Under the pieces are notes generated by a model. That model made no database searches, was not told the DNA's origin, and saw only the letters and a program-made list of their open reading frames with translations. From positions 1-48,081 of IMG/VR virus record IMGVR_UViG_3300044712_001627: 48,081 bases of DNA. One strand, written 5' to 3'. This DNA is from a virus. The translations under genes and the position numbers were made by a program. This document shows positions 6,941 through 13,614 of this stretch, piece by piece; within the stretch, counting starts at the first letter, position 1, and each line of letters starts with the position of its first letter.

Positions 6941-7246
6941 ATGCAAAATATTAACGATTGTTTTAAACTGGACACGAAGAATAAAATCTTCGTCTCGACC
7001 GGAGACATCTTCATTATCGCTCAAACGGATGCGGGGCGGTTTAAGGCTATCAGCCTATTCACTGCTGATTTCAATCGGGTGAACGAGGGATGCGAGGCTG
7101 AAGAACACGCAAAGCTTTCCCAAGAAGAATGGCTTCAGGTCAAGCCGTCTTATGCGGATTTCATCGAGGTTTATGACTTAACGAACGCGACCGATCGAGC
7201 CGCGGTGCTCGAAATCCTTGCAAAGCGGTGGCAGATGAAAGGTTAA
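6941..7246 (+). CDS. Hypothetical protein
   Basis: 101 aa starting at MQNINDCFKLD, with AAAGGAAG about 6 nt upstream. An in-frame GTG at 6917 is less likely. The N-terminal half (KIFVSTGDIFIIAQTDAGRFKAISLF) reads as a small beta barrel, followed by an acidic helix region. No family recognised. It is the first gene of a tightly packed operon running to 8230. Confidence 0.75.
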   Translation: MQNINDCFKLDTKNKIFVSTGDIFIIAQTDAGRFKAISLFTADFNRVNEGCEAEEHAKLSQEEWLQVKPSYADFIEVYDLTNATDRAAVLEILAKRWQMKG

Positions 7247-7247
7247 T

Positions 7248-7436
7248 ATGACAAAAGAACTCGCTGGCGCTTTCCTAGCCATTATCGAAAGCACAATGGA
7301 CAGCACGGAACTCGAGCAGTTAGAACAACTAACCCGCCAAGCCACGCTTTCAAAAGACGAGTGCGGACGGAAAAAAGCTAATTTCGACCTCGCCGGGCGG
7401 ATATTCGAGGCACTAACAACGCTGAAAAAGGATTAA
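7248..7436 (+). CDS. Small helical protein, paralogue family member 4
   Basis: 62 aa, starting 1 nt after the previous stop with AAAGG upstream. The predicted helices (AGAFLAIIESTM ... ELEQLEQLTRQA ... FDLAGRIFEALTTLKKD) match the layout of the proteins at 6131, 6417 and 6657. Function unknown. Confidence 0.7.
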   Translation: MTKELAGAFLAIIESTMDSTELEQLEQLTRQATLSKDECGRKKANFDLAGRIFEALTTLKKD

Positions 7437-7437
7437 T

Positions 7438-7779
7438 ATGGAGACCCCAACAAACGTTCGAACATGTCTCGCTTGCAATGCCCCGTTGCTTGGCGACGAG
7501 ATGAACCTCAAATGCGGCGCTTGCGCCGTGATAGAGCGCCGTTTATCTAACGCCGCCGATACCTTTTCCGAAATTGTTACCGAAATCGCTAGGCTCCGCG
7601 GGCAAATTGCCGAGCTTCGAGCGGAGCTTAACCGCTCGCAAAAGGGTGTCGGTGATGCCAAGACCCTCATCGAGCGTGTTTACACTGCTTGGCAGGCCAT
7701 GCCGATCGAGCTCGAGCAAGATGCTATTTGGTTCCTTAACAATGGAAATTTACCAGTCGAATGCCTTCGCTCGTTATGA
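7438..7779 (+). CDS. Zinc-ribbon and coiled-coil hypothetical protein
   Basis: 113 aa. Residues 10-29 hold CLAC...CGAC, a likely zinc ribbon. Residues about 35-70 (FSEIVTEIARLRGQIAELRAELN) form a heptad coiled coil. The end overlaps the next ORF by 19 nt. A zinc ribbon on a coiled coil suggests a small nucleic-acid or protein adaptor, but the function is unknown. Confidence 0.75.
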   Translation: METPTNVRTCLACNAPLLGDEMNLKCGACAVIERRLSNAADTFSEIVTEIARLRGQIAELRAELNRSQKGVGDAKTLIERVYTAWQAMPIELEQDAIWFLNNGNLPVECLRSL

Positions 7780-8036
7780 AAAACAAGCCCCATATCACCC
7801 GTTTATGGCTTTGCAACCTGGCTCGCGGAGGCCATACCGTCGGCATTTATATCACCGCCAAGCGACGAGTCATTGCTCGTTTCTCGAAAATCGAGGACGA
7901 AGGCTTTCAATCCTTATTAACTAAAATGGATCTTTCACAAAAGTGGGACGGCGAGCAATTCGAGCTCGCAGGTGACCCTTGGCCGAAAGAGTTCGTTGCC
8001 CAAATGAAGCCATTCCTCGCGAAGGAGGCCAAATGA
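7761..8036 (+). CDS. Hypothetical protein
   Basis: 91 aa from ATG 7761; the next in-frame ATG at 7776 is an alternative start. Basic N-terminal half (KPHITRLWLCNLARGG...KRRVIARF), no recognised family. It overlaps both neighbours, consistent with translational coupling. Confidence 0.7.
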   Translation: MPSLVMKNKPHITRLWLCNLARGGHTVGIYITAKRRVIARFSKIEDEGFQSLLTKMDLSQKWDGEQFELAGDPWPKEFVAQMKPFLAKEAK

Positions 8037-8230
8037 CAGCCAAGCAATTCGAGCAGATAACCGGTCGTCCGCCAGAACAAGATGATCTCGAGCGAGTAAA
8101 TTGTCCGCAAGCCGGTTCCATCGGGCACGAACATTGCGGCACTTGCCCTGTTTGCAATCTCCCCCGTTTCATGTGTGGGGGGCTCTCCCACGAGCCCGAG
8201 CGTTTTAACGCCAGCCTTTATGAGGAATAA
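8033..8230 (+). CDS. Cys/His-rich small protein, putative zinc binding
   Basis: 65 aa, starting in an ATGA overlap with GGAGG upstream. It contains C-x7-HEHCGTCPVC, with another Cys in FMCGG, a plausible zinc site. One of several Cys-rich small proteins in the early arm. Function unknown. Confidence 0.75.
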   Translation: MTAKQFEQITGRPPEQDDLERVNCPQAGSIGHEHCGTCPVCNLPRFMCGGLSHEPERFNASLYEE

Positions 8231-8273
8231 TTCCCCCCAGCCATCAGTTCAACCTAAAGGAGGCATCTGGAAG

Positions 8274-8337
8274 ATGGCAATGACGAAATAAACCCTCACC
8301 GAGGGGAGCCAATCAAACCTACCCTGGCTCCCCTTTT
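8274..8337 (+). promoter_or_regulatory. Five-codon leader ORF with terminator (attenuator-like)
   Basis: A very strong Shine-Dalgarno AAAGGAGG (8256-8263) precedes ATG GCA ATG ACG AAA TAA (8274-8291, peptide MAMTK). Twelve bases later comes a terminator: GGGGAGCCA (8303-8311) pairs with TGGCTCCCC (8325-8333), followed by TTTT. The 5' CCCTC and 3' GAGGG can extend the stem. This may be a translated attenuator, or a remnant gene before a simple terminator. Confidence 0.55.
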
Positions 8338-8376
8338 GAGGGCTTAACGAAGCCCAAGGAAGAAAGGAAAAAGCAT

Positions 8377-8640
8377 ATGACAACCGTTATCAAAGTCCGA
8401 ATCATCGGTGGCTCTCCGCTCGAGATCCCGGTGCGGTCGGCCTCGTTAATCGAGGACATCTTCGCTGGGGTTAGCGACCCCTTGCGGCTCCGCTATGAGG
8501 CCTTGTCCATCGGCCCCGGCAACCGGGCTACGCTCCGGCTCCGCGAGGCTATCAAACCGCGGGGTGAGAGCTCTAGCAAACGAACGAAATGGATCACCTT
8601 GGCCTCGGCTATCCGTGCCGCCATGCGGGAGGAGGCATAA
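8377..8640 (+). CDS. Hypothetical protein
   Basis: 87 aa, preceded by GGAAGAAAGGA. The N-terminal half is beta-rich (TTVIKVRIIGGSPLEIPV), and the C-terminal half is basic with KRTKWITLASAIRAAMREE. No recognised family. It follows the attenuator-like leader. Confidence 0.7.
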   Translation: MTTVIKVRIIGGSPLEIPVRSASLIEDIFAGVSDPLRLRYEALSIGPGNRATLRLREAIKPRGESSSKRTKWITLASAIRAAMREEA

Positions 8641-8641
8641 T

Positions 8642-8752
8642 ATGGAAGCCTTCGTTATCGCAATTTTCCTCACGATGGGAGCAATTTGCGTAATGGCTTT
8701 CCTTGACGGGACGATAAAGACAATTATCCGCCATTTGAAAGATAAGGATTAG
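8642..8752 (+). CDS. Micro membrane protein (36 aa)
   Basis: MEAFVIAIFLTMGAICVMAF forms a single membrane helix, followed by a basic tail (KTIIRHLKDKD). GGAGG lies 9 nt upstream. Paired with a second one-helix peptide 2 nt downstream. Function unknown; inner-membrane location inferred. Confidence 0.7.
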   Translation: MEAFVIAIFLTMGAICVMAFLDGTIKTIIRHLKDKD

Positions 8753-8754
8753 CC

Positions 8755-8868
8755 ATGAATCGCTTTACAGATTTTATGATGGCCTTAATGTTCGGCGTTG
8801 GCGTAGTTTGCCTCATAACCATCCTCATTTGCATGACCATAAAGATGGTTCAAATGACGTTTGAATAA
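8755..8868 (+). CDS. Micro membrane protein (37 aa)
   Basis: The peptide starts MNRFTDFMMALMFGVGVV and is mostly one membrane helix. It begins two bases after the 36-aa peptide gene, with AAGGA at good spacing. The two may act together. Function unknown. Confidence 0.65.
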   Translation: MNRFTDFMMALMFGVGVVCLITILICMTIKMVQMTFE

Positions 8869-8878
8869 AGGAGTTGTT

Positions 8879-9154
8879 ATGTTACATCTCTCAATCGGCC
8901 ACGTTCTCGTCGAGGGAAGAACCGACGGTTCTTACGGCGAGGTCAAGGGAATCCCTACCTGCCGCGGACAGATAATTGCCCGTTTCGACGGACTCGCGGT
9001 GATGCAAAAGATAACAGGGGAGATTGGTCTCGTGCATCTCTCCTCTTTCGAAAAAGACAAGCCCATTACCGAGCGGGCCGCTGTCCGTCACGCCAAGCGG
9101 GATAATGCTGGCAAGCTCCGAAAAGCTTTTCTCGAACTCCTCGCCGAAGAATAA
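8879..9154 (+). CDS. Hypothetical protein
   Basis: 91 aa, with AAAGGAG 5 nt upstream of ATG 8879. The first half is beta-rich (LHLSIGHVLVEGRT...GQIIARFDGLAVM) and the C-terminus is a basic helix (RHAKRDNAGKLRKAFLELLAEE). No family recognised. Confidence 0.7.
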   Translation: MLHLSIGHVLVEGRTDGSYGEVKGIPTCRGQIIARFDGLAVMQKITGEIGLVHLSSFEKDKPITERAAVRHAKRDNAGKLRKAFLELLAEE

Positions 9155-9246
9155 TCGAAATGAAAATCCTCTTATCGAGTAAAATCCACCAAGCTTTTCT
9201 GTTGGTTAAATAAAAATAAAATTTAACTTTCTTTTGGAGTGAAATA

Positions 9247-9378
9247 ATGAGAGAATACCCTGAAAAAAGTCCGCGCGGGGATTTAGTTATCCGCCTTATC
9301 ATGATCGGCCTTGCCTCATTAGGCCTCGCCGAGGTGATCGCATGGCTTGTCACTCACGTAGAGATTCATTTAAAATGA
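9247..9378 (+). CDS. Micro membrane protein (43 aa)
   Basis: A charged N-terminus (MREYPEKSPRGD) is followed by a hydrophobic helix LVIRLIMIGLASLGLAEVIA. TTGGAG lies about 7 nt upstream. It ends 11 bases before the tRNA-like element. Function unknown. Confidence 0.6.
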   Translation: MREYPEKSPRGDLVIRLIMIGLASLGLAEVIAWLVTHVEIHLK

Positions 9379-9389
9379 ACCCTTTATCG

Positions 9390-9477
9390 ACCAGCATGGC
9401 GGAATGTAGACGCGGTGGGGCCTTGCCCCATGCGAGCCGTTCCTTCGGCTCATCCAGGTGCGAGTCCTGGTGCTGGT
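9390..9477 (+). tRNA. Atypical class-II tRNA-like element
   Basis: It folds as a full cloverleaf with a long variable arm. The acceptor is ACCAGCA/TGCTGGT, the D stem GCG/CGC, the anticodon stem GTGGG/CCCAT, the variable arm GAGCCG/CGGCTC (9434-9451) and the T stem CCAGG/CCTGG. The D arm resembles tRNA-Leu. Key bases are unusual: the anticodon loop is GCCTTGC, giving CUU with C instead of U at position 33; the D loop lacks the GG pair; and the T loop is TGCGAGT, with G at position 55. CCA is not encoded. It may be a degenerate tRNA-Leu, a noncanonical tRNA or a tRNA mimic. Confidence 0.6.
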
Positions 9478-9495
9478 CCCTTTCCTTTTAAGCCT

Positions 9496-9747
9496 ATGAA
9501 AACACCAGGACAAATAGCTTATGAGAAGTGGGCTACTCAAAATGGCAGCCTAATTACTATCGCAGACGCTGAGTGGATATGGAGTAACTTCACCAAACGA
9601 GATAAAGATATTTGGGAAGAGATAGCCAAAGCCGTTATCGCCGCTCAACCGTGCCAGCATCCGTTTGAAAGTGTTGATTGGTGGTTAGATAGTGTTAAAT
9701 CGTGGGAGCGCGTCTATAAATGCGGTAAATGTGGAAAGATATTATGA
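9496..9747 (+). CDS. Small protein with C-terminal zinc knuckle
   Basis: 83 aa from ATG 9496. The upstream in-frame extension lies inside the tRNA-like element and is rejected. The middle is Trp-rich and helical (ADAEWIWSNFTKRDKDIWEEIAKAVIAA), and the end carries CQHPF...CGKCGK, a probable zinc site. Its stop overlaps the next ATG. Function unknown. Confidence 0.7.
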   Translation: MKTPGQIAYEKWATQNGSLITIADAEWIWSNFTKRDKDIWEEIAKAVIAAQPCQHPFESVDWWLDSVKSWERVYKCGKCGKIL

Positions 9748-9827
9748 CCACCATCTTCATCCTCCTCGTTCTTGCCGTCGCTTTCATCTGGATTTTCATC
9801 CTTGACGGAGACGAAGATTGTAAGTAA
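9744..9827 (+). CDS. Micro membrane protein (27 aa)
   Basis: The peptide starts MTTIFILLVLAVAFIWIFIL and has a DGDEDCK acidic tail. It starts in an ATGA overlap with the upstream gene. After its TAA the same frame stays open for 42 sensible codons (see 9828-9956). Confidence 0.55.
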   Translation: MTTIFILLVLAVAFIWIFILDGDEDCK

Positions 9828-9956
9828 AATTTCACCAGCGGGCAATGGTTCGACCTTTCTCCGCGGGGTGTCCTCCCGCGCAACGAAGAGCCTTCTCGCT
9901 GGTATTCCCTTTCCCCGTTCGGAGTCGAGCGGGAAAAATTCATGCGGCGAGCATGA
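9828..9956 (+). pseudogene. Start-less open frame following the 27-aa peptide
   Basis: In the same frame as 9744-9827, immediately after its TAA, 42 codons read as a plausible protein segment (WFDLSPRGVLPRNEEPSRWY ... EREKFMRRA), ending in TGA at 9954-9956. The frame has no ATG, GTG or TTG near its start. It could be a stop-codon extension of the membrane peptide, a decayed gene or chance. Confidence 0.3.
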
Positions 9957-10031
9957 TGAACACCTCGCCAAGGGAACAACGGGCCGCTCCCTCAACCGAA
10001 AGACAAGCCCAATAAAAAGTTAGTTAACCGT

Positions 10032-10688
10032 ATGAAAAATTATCTCAATACCTTCTGCGGAGGGTTCACTTACAACGTTAAAGTTTGCGAGTCCGCCCAA
10101 GAATGGGATACCGTGGCCGCCAAGCCTGGTAGCTGTGTCGAAACAGCCAATACCGCGGAGATCTACAACGCCATCAACCCCGAGGCGAGGGGAATCCTCG
10201 TCTCCCTCCTGGTCGCGGAGACTAAAATCTCCCGCAAGATGGTGCAGGCCAAGAAAGACGGCCAGCCCCTCGTGAAGGACGGCAAGCCGGTTCTCATCCC
10301 AGATGAGACCGAAGCCGAGTACATCAAACGCGCCCTGGCCACGACCGGCAAGAAACCCGCGGACTTCCAGGCTGCCTTCGACAAGGCCGTGGCGGCTGCT
10401 AATGATGGCAAGGGCCTCGCGGTCGATCCGAAAGAAGCTGAGCGGAAAGCCCGGGCTCCTCAGAAATTGCCGGGCGAGTATCTCCAGATGGCGAAGAATA
10501 TGCTGGCCCCCGAGGGTGCGGAGCTCTTCAAGAAGTTCAAGACCACACTCTTCACCAAGATCACCGGTCAGCCGTTCCCGACGCTTCCTGCCGACACCGC
10601 TCAAGTGCCCGAGGCATTGGGCTGGATCATCCGCGAATGGTGGCTGGCGAAGGAAAAGAAAGAAAAGGCTGAAATGTTCGGATCCTAG
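10032..10688 (+). CDS. Hypothetical protein, Lys/Ala-rich
   Basis: 218 aa. The N-terminal part (NTFCGGFTYNVKVCESAQEW) looks globular. The middle, with IPDETEAEYIKRALATTGKKPADFQ and a Lys/Ala-rich helix region, is mostly helical, and it ends EALGWIIREWWLAKEKKEKAEM. No recognised family. It is the longest gene in the early cluster before 12.6 kb and is followed by a terminator, so it may be an abundant early protein. Confidence 0.8.
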   Translation: MKNYLNTFCGGFTYNVKVCESAQEWDTVAAKPGSCVETANTAEIYNAINPEARGILVSLLVAETKISRKMVQAKKDGQPLVKDGKPVLIPDETEAEYIKRALATTGKKPADFQAAFDKAVAAANDGKGLAVDPKEAERKARAPQKLPGEYLQMAKNMLAPEGAELFKKFKTTLFTKITGQPFPTLPADTAQVPEALGWIIREWWLAKEKKEKAEMFGS

Positions 10689-10713
10689 TCTTTCTTGCTG
10701 TTAACTCCACAAT

Positions 10714-10741
10714 GGGGAGGGACTGCCAACCTCCCCCTTTT
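10714..10741 (+). terminator. Rho-independent terminator
   Basis: The stem GGGGAGG (10714-10720) pairs with CCTCCCC (10730-10736) around a 9-nt loop and is followed by CTTTTATT. It ends the 10032-10688 gene. Confidence 0.75.
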
Positions 10742-10751
10742 ATTAAAACTT

Positions 10752-11141
10752 ATGAAAAAAATAACTGATCATAAATTAAATAGTCTAAACGAGTGCTTAG
10801 ATGTTATTGCCACCGACGAGCCCGGTGCTGGTGGCGCTTACCACCGTTATCAAATAACTGGATACGATACAGCTAAAAACCCATCTTCCTCTTCAGGAGA
10901 CGGGGCAACAATAATCCTTTTCCAAAATGGCGGATTACAAGAAGTTGGCTGTGCTAATGGCATCAGTCAAGAAGCCTTGCTAGCCATTCTTATCGACCGC
11001 CTTCGTTCATTTCAGGCTGGTCCCTTTTCGTGCCGCGAAAACGCTTTGGCTTTAACAAAAATGGAAGAGGCTTTAATGTGGTTGCAGAAACGCACTCAAG
11101 ATCGTTTGCGGCGAGGCGTTGAGGGGGTTTCCGTTAAATAA
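10752..11141 (+). CDS. Acb2/Tad1-like domain protein, candidate anti-CBASS/anti-Thoeris sponge
   Basis: 129 aa from ATG 10752, after the terminator; an in-frame upstream extension is unlikely. The N-terminal ~60 residues (YHRYQITGYD...ATIILFQNGGLQEVGCANGIS) form a beta-rich module. The C-terminal part (EALLAILIDRLRSF, then GPFSCRENALALTKMEEALM, ending WLQKRTQDRLRRGVEG) matches from memory the helical hairpin shared by the phage Acb2 and Tad1 families. Those proteins bind cyclic nucleotide or gcADPR signals of CBASS and Thoeris immunity. Similar two-module proteins are common in phages and often unannotated. Ligand binding is inferred and unproven here. Confidence 0.6.
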   Translation: MKKITDHKLNSLNECLDVIATDEPGAGGAYHRYQITGYDTAKNPSSSSGDGATIILFQNGGLQEVGCANGISQEALLAILIDRLRSFQAGPFSCRENALALTKMEEALMWLQKRTQDRLRRGVEGVSVK

Positions 11142-11155
11142 TAAAGGAGCCCTTT

Positions 11156-11686
11156 ATGATTCCTTCAGAAGATCCCAAACTCTTCGAAGCGTTCGAGTCG
11201 ACCATTGCTATGATTGTCAACGCCTGGCCGAACGAGACAATCTTCCAGCCGGAAGAGGCAACCGCGGCCACGTTTGCGGCCCGCTTGCGAGATGCCATGT
11301 ATTACGCTCGTAAGTATCTGCCAAAATCGACAATGTTCGACATCGACGAGTTCGACCGAGTGCGGCCTAAGATGATTATCCAGCTAGATAAACCGCAAGT
11401 CGGCCAAGTTCGCGTCACCGCTAAAACAATGCCGGAGGCTCTTCGCCGTTCTTGTCTCTCCGCCGCAAAATCCTTCTCTCAACCAGCCGCTGGCGACGTT
11501 GGGCTCGGCCCTCTTTCCCTCGTCGAGGCTCGCCTCCTCGCCCGTCTCATCTCCTTCCGCCGAGCGAACGGCCCATTCATCTTCACCCCAGCGGGATCTC
11601 CCCGCGAGGACTTCCTCGCCTTGCAAGAAACCAATGACTGCCTCGTCGAGGACGGTCCTACACCAACAACTATGAAACTCTTATGA
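11156..11686 (+). CDS. Hypothetical protein
   Basis: 176 aa, with AAAGGAGC upstream. Mixed alpha/beta; segments such as ATAATFAARLRDAMYYARKYL are helical, and EARLLARLISFRRANGPFIF may be a second helical domain. No family recognised. Its stop overlaps the next start (ATGA), so it is coupled to 11683-12141. Confidence 0.75.
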   Translation: MIPSEDPKLFEAFESTIAMIVNAWPNETIFQPEEATAATFAARLRDAMYYARKYLPKSTMFDIDEFDRVRPKMIIQLDKPQVGQVRVTAKTMPEALRRSCLSAAKSFSQPAAGDVGLGPLSLVEARLLARLISFRRANGPFIFTPAGSPREDFLALQETNDCLVEDGPTPTTMKLL

Positions 11687-12141
11687 AATTCGAAAATCCT
11701 TATCTTCCGGACTCCGTCAAGGAGCCGGTCACAAAATGCACTCTTCTCATCCCCAACTCGAGGGTGAATAAATTCCGCTCGATCCGTCCGCGGAATGGCA
11801 CCCTCTCCACTGTAGCTAACATCCTTATCGAGAAATTATATGACACCTGCAACAAACGAGGCTGGACCCTCATTACCACCAGCGAATTCGAATGCTTCGT
11901 CTCCCAGTGCGAGCTCATCAACCCCGGCGAATTTGTCGGACCTGAGGCTCATAGATCTCCTGGAGAAACCAATAACTCTAATGACAAAGGAGGAACTGTC
12001 GATGTTCCTGTCGGAAGTCCATCAGAACGCCCTGTCGTCTCAGAGCCGGCAAGCCTCCCTCCGGCGGGAAGCGGAAAAGCTCGACCCGGAAAGCGAAAGC
12101 TCCCAGCCAAAAAAGACCCGCTCGACGAAACCCTCGATTAG
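11683..12141 (+). CDS. Hypothetical protein overlapped by another frame
   Basis: 152 aa. The first ~80 residues (CTLLIPNSRVNKFRSIRPRN ... FECFVSQC) look like a small globular domain with three Cys. The remainder is Pro/Gly/Ser/Lys-rich and probably disordered, and it overlaps a second open frame (11981-12184). The tail could be real, or the gene could be shifted into the other frame near 11930. Unknown function. Confidence 0.6.
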   Translation: MKFENPYLPDSVKEPVTKCTLLIPNSRVNKFRSIRPRNGTLSTVANILIEKLYDTCNKRGWTLITTSEFECFVSQCELINPGEFVGPEAHRSPGETNNSNDKGGTVDVPVGSPSERPVVSEPASLPPAGSGKARPGKRKLPAKKDPLDETLD

Positions 12142-12184
12142 CGTCGAGAAGATGGCTAAAATGATGTCCGCTTTTGAGGAATAA
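11981..12184 (+). CDS. Out-of-frame overlapping small protein
   Basis: 67 aa from ATG 11981 in the +2 frame within 11683-12141, ending 43 nt after it. MTKEELSMFLSEVHQNALSS and the basic SQPKKTRSTKPSISVEKMAK tail look protein-like. The open frame extends upstream with equally sensible residues (DLRLIDLLEKPITL), so a TTG start near 11936 or a frameshift from the upstream frame is also possible. Confidence 0.5.
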   Translation: MTKEELSMFLSEVHQNALSSQSRQASLRREAEKLDPESESSQPKKTRSTKPSISVEKMAKMMSAFEE

Positions 12185-12188
12185 TCTT

Positions 12189-12332
12189 ATGGACCGCGAG
12201 GAAATTATTATATTCGCCATTCTCTCTGTGCTCCTCTCCACTTCCATGTGGTTCACATGGCGGTTAGGTAAAGCACAAGGAGAACGCGATGCGTTTGCTT
12301 CCCTCCGAAAGGATCCCAATGCCAAGCCTTAA
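12189..12332 (+). CDS. Micro membrane protein (47 aa)
   Basis: MDREEIIIFAILSVLLSTSM spans the membrane once, followed by WFTWRLGKAQGERDAFASL and a basic cytoplasmic tail. It overlaps the next gene, whose ribosome-binding site lies inside it. One of five single-helix micropeptides of the early arm; function unknown. Confidence 0.65.
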   Translation: MDREEIIIFAILSVLLSTSMWFTWRLGKAQGERDAFASLRKDPNAKP

Positions 12333-12675
12333 ACCATACCCTCTGCAACAACCCGCACCAGCCCCTTGCGCTTGGTGCCACTACCCTATCGAGGTCCTCA
12401 TTGGCCTCGATCGGGACTCGGTCCCCGTTAAGGGACACCTCGTGCTCTGCATGAATTGTGGCGAAGTCAACCGCCTTAACCTCATCCCGGTGTTCTTCCC
12501 TGGCACTTACACCCTCGATAGGGAAGAATTCGCCCTTACAAAGGTGTCCGAAACGGGCCTTCAAGCCGAGCAAATGACTATCGGCCTCGCCAAGATGCTC
12601 GAAACCCGCGAGATGATTAAACGGAAGAAACTCGACATCCGAAAGGGTCCCAATGATCTCCCTACCACTTCGTGA
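12289..12675 (+). CDS. Zinc-ribbon hypothetical protein
   Basis: 128 aa from ATG 12289, chosen because AAGGAGA sits at ideal spacing; an ATG at 12319 has none. CAWC and CMNC, about 27 residues apart, form a likely zinc ribbon. The C-terminal half is a basic helix (GLAKMLETREMIKRKKLDIR). It overlaps the RecB-like nuclease start. It may be an accessory factor of the recombination module, but this rests on position only. Confidence 0.7.
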   Translation: MRLLPSERIPMPSLKPYPLQQPAPAPCAWCHYPIEVLIGLDRDSVPVKGHLVLCMNCGEVNRLNLIPVFFPGTYTLDREEFALTKVSETGLQAEQMTIGLAKMLETREMIKRKKLDIRKGPNDLPTTS

Positions 12676-13597
12676 AGGTTCTTTCCTCATCGACAATTCA
12701 TTCCTCGAGGTATTCGCCACGTGCCCCCGCGCGTGTCTCTACAATAACCTCTATCGCCGTCAGCTGGCCTCCATTCGGCCAGCCCTCCTCTTCGGCTCCG
12801 CCGGTCACCGCGTATGGGACTGGCGGTATAGCCGCTGTCTCAACGAACCGCCAAGCGAGAAAGTCGAGAACGAACAGAGACGGATTCTCGAATGGTTCTT
12901 CAAGAAAAACGTGTTCCCCGAAGACGACTGGCGGAACCTTAACTGGGCGGTCGAGGTATTCATCAAGCAGTATAATCGCCTTTACACCCTCGAGCCGTGG
13001 AACATTGTCCTCTCCGGCCAGGGAAAACCAATGGTGGAAGTTCCTTTCATCTTCCCCATCTATATGCACCGCCGTCCTAACGGTGACATCCTCCCCGTCT
13101 TTTACACCGGCAAGATTGACCTCCTCGTCCGTTGGGAAGGCCGCCTCGTCGCGGTCGATCATAAAACAACCTCCGTCCTCGGCGACATGTTCTGGGACGA
13201 TAAGAAGGTATCCCCGCAATTCCTCGGTTATTCCTGGGCTGCTTGGAAGATAACTGGCGAGGTTCCCTCCGGCTTTTGTGTCAATGCCGTCCGCTCGAAG
13301 GCAGCCCCTCTCAAACCCAAAGGCGGTATGGACGCCTGGTGGCTTGAGAATTTCGAACGCCAGAAATTCTGGATAACCGAGGATGACCTCCGCGAGTGGG
13401 AACTGAACACCATCGAGCTAATCAAACTCTTCCTCCATATGGCGGAGGGCGAGTCTTTCCCCCAATACCGTTATTCTTGCCGTTCTAAATACGGCAAGTG
13501 TCAATTCTACGACGTTTGCACGACTCCGCCATCTCAGCGCGGCGAGATGCTTTCGTCTGGTAACTTCCAGGATAACACCTGGTCACCGTTAGATTGA
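12653..13597 (+). CDS. RecB/Cas4-like PD-(D/E)XK nuclease
   Basis: 314 aa. The nuclease core has His52 (GSAGHRVW), Asp156 (YTGKIDLLV) and Asp169-His-Lys171 (VAVDHKTT), in the order seen in the RecB/Cas4 superfamily. Cys24 and Cys28 (CPRAC), together with two C-terminal Cys (SCRSKYGKCQFYDVC), could hold a Fe-S cluster as in Cas4 and AddB. Expected role: resection of DNA ends for recombination or replication, together with the ATPase and SSB-like genes that follow. It overlaps the previous gene by 23 nt. Confidence 0.8.
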   Translation: MISLPLREGSFLIDNSFLEVFATCPRACLYNNLYRRQLASIRPALLFGSAGHRVWDWRYSRCLNEPPSEKVENEQRRILEWFFKKNVFPEDDWRNLNWAVEVFIKQYNRLYTLEPWNIVLSGQGKPMVEVPFIFPIYMHRRPNGDILPVFYTGKIDLLVRWEGRLVAVDHKTTSVLGDMFWDDKKVSPQFLGYSWAAWKITGEVPSGFCVNAVRSKAAPLKPKGGMDAWWLENFERQKFWITEDDLREWELNTIELIKLFLHMAEGESFPQYRYSCRSKYGKCQFYDVCTTPPSQRGEMLSSGNFQDNTWSPLD

Positions 13598-13614
13598 GAA
13601 AGGAATACGTATCT

